DNA from: Pseudomonas sp. BP8
GTDB lineage: Bacteria > Pseudomonadota > Gammaproteobacteria > Pseudomonadales > Pseudomonadaceae
DNA: 64,000 nucleotides
NCBI RefSeq assembly: GCF_017875955.1
Contig: NZ_JAGINK010000001.1
Location: 315,001 to 379,000 of the forward strand
Direction of reading: 5' to 3'
The notes beneath the pieces were generated by a model that was not told the DNA's origin, made no database searches, and was given only the letters and a program-made list of their open reading frames with translations. A program made the position numbers and the translations under genes. Shown piece by piece: positions 50,701 to 59,700 of the stretch. The stretch's first letter is position 1; every line of letters begins with the position of its first letter.

Positions 50701-53700
50701 TGGTCACCGGATCGTTGACGTAGACGTTGTCCGGCGCGGTTACGGTCTTCGAACCGGTCGATTCGCCAGCCTTCACGGTCACTACAGTGCCGTCGGTAAG
50801 GGTGAAGGTCAGACCTTTATGGTCGGTAACCGACAGTTTCGGATCAGCGCTCACCAGGGTCACGGTGTAGGTGATCTTGCCGCCTTCAGATACCGCAGTG
50901 TTATCCACAGAGAGCTGGGCAGTGACCAGGCTGTCGGTATCGGTGACGGTGACCGACGCTGGTTTACCGATCTGCAGGTTTTCGAACTGCTCGCCCGCCA
51001 CTTCAGCCTTGTCGATGCCGACGGTGATTTTGCCAGCGTCTTTGAAGACGTCATCGCCTTGGGCTTTCGCCTCGAACGACTTGGTAATCTCACCCGCGGC
51101 GAACTGCAGCACAGTGCCGTTATCCAGAGTTACGGTCAGCGGCTTGTCCAGCGCCTTGTTCAAGGTCACGGTGAACGACGGCTGAGTCGCTTCGTCGACC
51201 GAGGTCTGGTCGGCGGTGATAGTGACCTTGACCAGGTCGCCTTCGTTGCCAGGAGTACCCGGTTCATCAGAAACGGTGGTCTCGACCTTGGTGGTGTCCA
51301 GCTCTAGCTTCTCGAACTGTTCAGTGCCCTTGCCTTCAACCTTGACCAGTTCCTGAGTGATGGTCACTGGATCGTTGACGTAGACGTTGTCCGGAGCGGT
51401 AACGGTCTTCGAGCCAGTCGACTCGCCAGCCTTGACGGTTACAACAGTGCCGTCAGTCAGGGTAAAGGTCAGGCCCTTGTGGTCGGTGACCGACAGCTTC
51501 GGATCAGCGCTCACCAGGGTCACGGTGTAGGTGATCTTGCCGCCTTCAGATACCGCAGTGTTATCCACAGAGAGCTGGGCAGTAACCAAGCTATCAGTGT
51601 CGGTGACCGCCACAGTAGCGCCCTTACCGATCTGCAGGTTCTCGAGCTGCTCGCCAATGACCTCGGCCTTGTCGATGCTGACCGTGGTCTTGCCAGCATC
51701 CTTGAAGACGTCGTCGCCCTGTGCAGGTGCGGCGTAACCAACGCTGGTAGTACCGGCAGCGATAACCACGACAGCGCCAGTGCTCAGGGTGATGCTCAGA
51801 TCCTTATCCAGCGCCTTGTTCAGGTGCAGGGTAAAGGTCGGCTCTGTGGCTTCGTTGACCGAGGTCTGGTCAGCGGTGATGGTGACCTTCACCAGATCGC
51901 CTTCGTTGCCAGGAGTGCCCGGCTCATCGCTGACGGTGGTTTGGACTTTGGTGCCGTCCAGCTCGAGCTTCTCGAACTGTTCGGTGCCCTTGCCTTCAAC
52001 CTTGACCAGTTCCTGAGTGATGGTCACTGGATCGTTGACGTAGACGTTGTCCGGAGCGGTAACGGTCTTCGAGCCCGTCGACTCGCCAGCCTTGACGGTT
52101 ACAACAGTGCCGTCGGTCAGGGTGAAGGTCAGGCCTTTGTGGTCGGTAACCGACAACTTCGGATCAGCACTCACCAGAGTTACGGTGTAAGTGATCTTGC
52201 CGCCTTCGCTGACTGCGGTGTTATCCACAGAAAGCTGGGCAGTAACCAAGCTGTCAGTGTCGGTGACCGCAACAGTGGCGCCCTTGCCGATCTGCAAGTT
52301 CTCGAGCTGCTCGCCAATGACCTCGGCCTTGTCGATGCTGACGCTGATCTTCCCGGCGTCCTTGAAGACGTCATCGCCCTGTGCAGCGGCGGCGTAGCCA
52401 ACGCTGGTAGTACCGGCAGCGATAACCACGACAGCGCCAGTGCTCAGGGTGATGCTCAGATCCTTATCCAGCGCCTTGTTCAGGTGCAGGGTAAAGGTCG
52501 GTTCTGTGGCTTCGTTGACCGAAGTCTGGTCAGCGGTGATGGTGACCTTGACCAGATCGCCTTCGTTGCTACCGCCTGGGTTGCCAGGAGTGCCCGGCTC
52601 GTCAGTAACGGTGGTCTCGACCTTGGTGGTGTCCAGTTCGAGCTTCTCGAACTGTTCAGTGCCCTTGCCTTCAACCTTGACCAGCTCCTGAGTGATGGTC
52701 ACTGGATCGTTGACGTAGACGTTGTCTGGCGCGGTAACGGTCTTCGAGCCAGTCGACTCGCCAGCCTTGACGGTTACAACGGTGCCGTCAGTCAGGGTAA
52801 AGGTAAGACCTTTGTGGTCGGTGACCGACAGTTTTGGATCAGCGCTCACCAGGGTCACGGTGTAGGTGATCTTGCCGCCTTCGCTGACTGCGGTGTTGTC
52901 TACCGAGAGCTGAGCCGTGACCAGGCTGTCAGTGTCGGTGACCGCAACAGTGGCGCCCTTGCCGATCTGCAGGTTCTCCAGCTGCTCGCCAATGACTTCA
53001 GCCTTGTCGATGCTGACGCTGATCTTCCCGGCGTCCTTGAAGACGTCATCGCCCTGTGCAGCGGCGGCGTAGCCAACGCTGGTAGTACCGGCAGCGATAA
53101 CCACGACAGCGCCAGTGCTCAGGGTGATGCTCAGATCCTTATCCAGCGCCTTGTTCAGGTGCAGGGTGAAGGTCGGCTCTGTGGCTTCGTTGACCGAAGT
53201 CTGGTCAGCGGTGATGGTGACCTTGACCAGGTCGCCTTCGTTGCCAGGAGTGCCCGGCTCATCGCTGACGGTGGTCTGGACTTTGGTGGTGTCCAGTTCG
53301 AGCTTCTCGAACTGCTCGGTACCCTTGCCTTCGACTTTGACCAGCTCTTGCGTGATGGTCACCGGATCGTTGACGTAGACGTTGTCTGGCGCGGTAACTG
53401 TCTTCGAACCGGTGGACTCACCGGCCTTCACGGTCACTACAGTGCCGTCGGTTAGGGTGAAGGTCAGGCCTTTGTGGTCGGTAACCGACAACTTCGGATC
53501 AGCACTCACCAGAGTTACGGTGTAAGTGATCTTGCCGCCTTCGCTGACTGCGGTGTTATCCACAGAGAGCTGGGCAGTCACCAGGCTGTCGGTATCGGTG
53601 ACCGCAACAGTGGCGCCCTTGCCGATCTGCAGGTTCTCAAACTGCTCGCCAATGACCTCGGCCTTGTCGATGCTGACCGTGGTCTTGCCAGCATCCTTGA

Positions 53701-56700
53701 AGACGTCGTCGCCCTGTGCAGGTGCGGCGTAGCCAACGCTAGTAGTACCGGCAGCGATAACCACGACAGCGCCAGTGCTCAGGGTGATGCTCAGATCCTT
53801 ATCCAGCGCCTTGTTCAGGTGCAGGGTGAAGGTCGGTTCTGTGGCTTCGTTGACCGAAGTCTGGTCGGCGGTGATAGTGACCTTGACCAGGTCGCCTTCG
53901 TTGCTACCGCCCGGGTTGCCAGGCGTGCCCGACTCATCAGTAACGGCGGTCGAAGTGGTACCGACAAAGATCAGGTTCTCGAACACCTCGCTGCCAGTGA
54001 CGCTGACGATCGACTTGTCGATCGAAGGCTGGCCGCCAACATAGACATCGTCGGCTGCAGTCACAATGACAGTACCGCTGGCTTTGCCCGCTTCGATCAC
54101 CAAGGTGGTGCCACCACCGAGGTTGAAGGTCAGGCCGCCGTGCTGGGTAACGTCCAGGCCGTCCTTGCTCGTCAGGGTCACGGTATAGGTGACCGAGCCG
54201 CCTTCGGCGACGGTGGTCTTGTCGGCGGTCAAGGTCGCCACGACATCATTGATGCTGTCGGCGATCTCGACGGTGGCGTCGCTACCCAGGGTCAGATTCT
54301 CGAACTGCTTGCCTTCGACTGTGGCGTCAGTGACGCTCAAAGTCAGGGAAGTCGGGTCCTTGAATACGTCATCTTTGCCCAGATCAACCTTGTAGACGTA
54401 CTCGGTCTGGCCGGCAGCAATCGTGACGGTTTCGTTGTTCGACAGGGTGACAGTCAACGGACGGTCCAGAACCTGGTTCACCTTGATGGTGAACGAAGCC
54501 TGCTGGTCTTCAGTGACGTTGCCGTTGCTGACGATGCTGACGTGCACGTTGTCGCCGCCGTTGTCGGCGCCTGGCGTGCCCGAACCTGGCTCGTCAGTCA
54601 CGGTGGTGCTGACCGAACCCTTGGTGATCAGGTTCTCGAAGACATCGCCACCCGTAACGGTGACGCCTTCGATCGACTTGACCAGGGTCGGCTGACCGCC
54701 CTGATAGACATCATCCGCAGGCGTAACGGTCACAGTGCCAGTCGATTCACCGGCCTTGATGACCAAGGTGGTGCCACCGCCCAGGTTGAAGGTCAGACCG
54801 CCATGAGCGTTGACATCCAGGCCATCTTTGCTGGTCAGGGTGACGGTGTAGGTGACCGAGCCGCCTTCGGCGACGGTGGTCTTGTCGGCGGTCAAGGTCG
54901 CCACGACATCATTGATGCTGTCGGCGATGTCGACGGTGGCGCTGCCGCCCAGGGTCAGGTTCTCGAACGCCTTGTCTTCGACGGTGGCGTCGGTGACGCT
55001 CAGGGTCAGGGAAGTCGGGTCATTGAACACGTCGTCCTTGCCCAGATCAACCTTGTAGACGTACTCGGTCTGGCCGGCAGCGATCGTGACGGTTTCGTTG
55101 TTCGACAGGGTGACAGTCAACGGACGGTCCAGAACCTGGCTCACCTTGATGGTGAACGAAGCCTGCTGGTCTTCGGTGACGTTGCCATTGCTGACGATGC
55201 TGACGTGAATGTTGTCGCCGCCGTTAGCGGTGCCTGGAGTACCCGGATTACCTGGGGTGCCTGGCTCATCAGTAACGGTGGTAGAAGTAGTGCCCGCAGT
55301 AACCAGGTTCTCGAACACTTCGCCGCCAGCGACGCTGACGATCGATTTGTCGATCGAAGGCTGGCCGCCAACATAGGCGTCGTCAGCCGCGGTCACGATC
55401 GCAGTACCACTGGCCTTGCCCGCTTCGATCACCAGGGTGGTACCACCACCGAGGTTGAAGGTCAGGCCGGTGTGCTGAGTAACGTCCAGGCCGTCCTTGC
55501 TGGTCAGGGTCACGGTATAGGTGACTTGACCGCCTTCGGCTACGGTGGACTTGTCGGCGGTCAGGGTCGCAACCACATCGTTGATGGTGTCAGCGATCTC
55601 GACGGTAGCGCTGCCACCAAAGGTCAGATTCTCGAAGGTCTCGCCCGTAACGGAGGCGTCGGTGATGCTAAGCGTCAGCGAACCTGCGTCCTTGATGACA
55701 TCGTCACCTTGGGCTGGAGCCTTGTACTCAACCTCGGTCTGGCCCGCCGCGATGGTGACGGTTTCGCCATTCGACAGGGTCACGGTCAACGGACGGTCCA
55801 GCGCTTGGCTCACTTTGACAGTGAACGATGGCTGCTGGTCTTCAGTGACATTGCCATTGCTGACGAGGGTGACATTGACGTTATCACCCTGGTTGTCGGT
55901 ACCTGGAGTGCCTGAACCAGGCTCGTCGGTGACAGTCGTGGTGACGGTTGTGCCGTCCAGCGTCAGCTGCTCGAAGGTATCAGCACCGCTGACACTTTCC
56001 AGCTTGTTGCTGATCGCAGCCTGGCCGCCGACGAATACGTCGTCATTCGCGGTGACGATGGCTGTGCCACTAGCGCTGTTGGCCGGGACCGTGACTTTTG
56101 TACCGTCGCTCAAGGTGAAGGTCAGTGCACCGTGGTCTGTAACAGACAGACCTTGGGCGTTGGTCAGGGTCACGGTGTAGGTGACTTGCCCGCCTTCGGC
56201 CACGGTGGACTTGTCGGCAGTCAGGGTTGCAACGACCTCACTGACAGTGTCAGTGATCTCAACCGTTGCACTTGAGCCCAGCACCAGTTGTTCGAATGTC
56301 TGCCCTTCAACCGAGGCATCGGTCACGCTCAAGGTCAAGGAACCAGCGTCCTTGATGACGTCATCGCCTTGGGCTGGCGTCTTGTATTCAACTTCGGTCT
56401 GGCCCGCCGCGATCGTGACGGTTTCGCCATTCGACAGGGTAACGGTCAGCGGACGATCCAGCACCTGGCTCACTTTTACGGTGAACGAAGGCTGCTGGTC
56501 TTCGGTGACATTGCCATTGCTGACGATGCTGACAGTAACGGCATCGATACTGTCGTTGATCACCGTCGAGGCCGGGGTAGGGTTGGCTTCGAGGTTTTCG
56601 AAGTTGCCGCCGGTTGCGTCAGTGATCGTGGTGCTGACAGTCGAGCCGTTGTTGTAGACGTCGTTTACCGGCGTCTGGAAATCGATGCTGCCTTGCGTGT

Positions 56701-59700
56701 TGCCCGCTTCAACAGTGATGGTCTGGCCGTTGGACAGGGTCACGGTCACTGGAGTCTGGGCAGGGTTGCTCAGGGTCACGGTGTAGGTGATCACGCCGCC
56801 TTCGGTGACCGAAGGGTTGGCGGTCAGCGTGGCCGTGGTGGTGTCGAGCGAATCGTTGATCGCGGTCTGGGCCGGGGTCGGGTTGGCTTCGAGGTTTTCG
56901 AAGTTGCCGCCGGTTGCGTCAGTGATCGTGGTGCTGACAGTCGAGCCGTTGTTGTAGACGTCGTTTACCGGCGTCTGGAAGTCGATGCTGCCTTGCGTGT
57001 TGCCCGCTTCAACGGTGATGGTCTGGCCGTTGGACAGGGTCACGGTTACCGGCGTCTGGGCAGGGTTGCTCAGGGTGACGGTGTAGGTAATCACGCCGCC
57101 TTCGGTGACCGATGGATTCGCGGTCAGCGTTGCGGTAGTGGTGTCGAGCGAATCGTTGATCGCGGTCTGCGCCGGGGTCGGGTTGGCTTCGAGGTTTTCG
57201 AAGTTGCCGCCGGTTGCGTCAGTGATCGTCGTAGTGACAGTCGAGCCGTTGTTGTAGACGTCGTTCACCGGCGTCTGGAAATCGATGCTGCCTTGCGTGT
57301 TGCCTGCTTCAACGGTGATGGTTTGGCCGTTGGACAGAGTCACGGTTACCGGGGTCTGAGCAGGGTTGCTCAGGGTGACGGTGTAGGTGATCACGCCGCC
57401 TTCGGTGACCGATGGATTCGCGGTCAGCGTGGCGGTGGTGGTGTCGAGCGAGTCATTGATCGCGGTCTGCGCCGGGGTCGGGTTGGCTTCGAGGTTTTCG
57501 AAGTTACCGCCGGTAGCGTCAGTGATCGTGGTAGTGACAGTCGAACCGTTGTTGTAGACGTCGTTCGCCGGCGTCTGGAAATCGATGCTGCCTTGCGTGT
57601 TGCCTGCTTCAACGGTGATGGTCTGGCCGTTGGACAGGGTCACGGTCACCGGCGTCTGGGCAGGGTTGCTCAGGGTTACGGTGTAGGTGATCACGCCGCC
57701 TTCGGTGACCGAAGGGTTGGCGGTCAGCGTGGCCGTGGTGGTGTCGAGCGAATCATTGATCGCGGTCTGCGCCGGGGTCGGGTTGGCTTCGAGGTTCTCG
57801 AAGTTGCCACCGGTCGCGTCAGTGATCGTGGTAGTGACAGTCGAGCCGTTGTTGTAGACGTCGTTTACCGGCGTCTGGAAATCGATGCTGCCTTGCGTGT
57901 TGCCCGCTTCAACGGTGATGGTCTGGCCGTTGGACAGGGTCACGGTTACCGGCGTCTGGGCAGGGTTGCTCAGAGTGACGGTGTAGGTGATCACGCCGCC
58001 TTCGGTGACCGAAGGATTGGCGGTCAGCGTGGCGGTGGTGGTGTCGAGCGAATCGTTGATCGCGGTCTGGGCCGGGGTCGGGTTGGCTTCGAGATTCTCA
58101 AAGTTGCCGCCGGTAGCGTCAGTGATCGTCGTAGTGACAGTCGAGCCGTTGTTGTAGACGTCGTTCACCGGCGTCTGGAAATCGATGCTGCCTTGCGTGT
58201 TGCCCGCTTCAACGGTGATGGTTTGGCCGTTGGACAGAGTCACGGTTACCGGGGTCTGAGCAGGGTTGCTCAGGGTGACGGTGTAGGTGATCACGCCGCC
58301 TTCGGTGACCGATGGATTCGCGGTCAGCGTGGCGGTGGTGGTGTCGAGCGAGTCATTGATCGCGGTCTGCGCCGGGGTCGGGTTGGCTTCGAGGTTTTCG
58401 AAGTTACCGCCGGTAGCGTCAGTGATCGTGGTAGTGACAGTCGAACCGTTGTTGTAGACGTCGTTCGCCGGCGTCTGGAAGTCGATGCTGCCTTGCGTGT
58501 TCCCCGCTTCAACGGTGATGGTCTGACCGTTGGACAGGGTCACGGTCACCGGGGTCTGGGCAGGGTTGCTCAGGGTCACGGTGTAGGTGATGACGCCGCC
58601 TTCGGTGACCGAAGGGTTGGCGGTCAGCGTGGCCGTGGTGGTGTCGAGCGAATCGTTGATCGCGGTCTGGGCCGGGGTCGGGTTGGCTTCGAGATTCTCA
58701 AAGTTGCCGCCGGTTGCGTCAGTGATCGTCGTGCTGACGGTCGAGCCGTTGTTGTAGACGTCGTTACCGGAAGTCTGGAAATCAATGCTGCCACTGACCC
58801 TGCCAGCTTCGATGGTGATGGTCTGGCCATTGGACAAGGTCACAGTCACCGGCGTCTGCGCCGGGTTGGTCAGCGATGCGGTGTAAGTGATCACACCGCC
58901 CTCAGCGACACTGGCGTTGGCGGTCAGGGTGACAGCGGTAGTGTCGATGGTATCGACGATCTGGGTCACGGCCGGGGTTGAATCTGCCGTAACAGGCAGC
59001 CCACCGCCGCTGGTACCGGTGATGCTCGCAGAAACCTCTCCACCGTCTACGTAGACAGTGTCGTTGCCTGGGATTTCAACGTTGACGGTACCGCTGGTCT
59101 GCCCTGCGGCAATGACAATCACCGCACCATTGGACAGCGTCACGCTCAAGTTGGTCAGCGGCGCCTGACCAACTGTGGCGGTATAGACGATTACGCCACC
59201 CGCTTCAGTGATCGAAGGGGTGGCGCTGAGAACAACTGTAGTACCGGCTTGAGGCGTGGGCGTCGTCGGGTCGACCACCAGGGTGTTAACGCTGGTATCA
59301 ACCGCGCCCACCTCCTGGGTGGTCTGTTCGGTGGCGAACCCTATCGGGCCGGTCGGGAAGCCAATTGTAGGGTCGACAGCGCCTGCAGTCTCTTCCAGCA
59401 GTACGAACGAATGCCCCCCGCCTACCGAGCCACCCGCGCCAGCAGCAGTCGGACCTGCGGCGGTGGCTTCGAGCTCAGTCGTCGGGTCGAGGCCGGCGGC
59501 GATCGCTTGTTGCAACTCTTCGACCGAGGGCGCTGCCTGTGCGGTGGCCTGGCTCAAGTCGATGCTGCTATCCGGAGCGTCTGCGCTCCATTGAGTGTCG
59601 CGGCCAAGATCGAGGGTACGGCCATCTGCCAGTTCCAGCGTCACAGCGCCGCCGACTCCGGTCAGCACCTGCTCGCCAGCCAACAGGCGGTCACCTTCGA

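Noticed and set aside
34928..51307. A 5459-residue open frame on the plus strand inside lapA
   Set aside because: It is antisense to lapA. Because the repeat unit happens to have no stops in that frame, copying the unit 20-odd times extends it. It has no ribosome site, no family similarity and low-complexity repeats; lapA has all its expected domains.
37530..58960. Regular repeats considered as a CRISPR array
   Set aside because: Periods are 300 and 651-675 bp, all in-frame and coding; no short repeats with unique spacers.
51479..58981. Further long plus-strand frames (51479-53455, 53474-55915, 56288-58981)
   Set aside because: Same reason: antisense shadows of the LapA repeats in the same frame.
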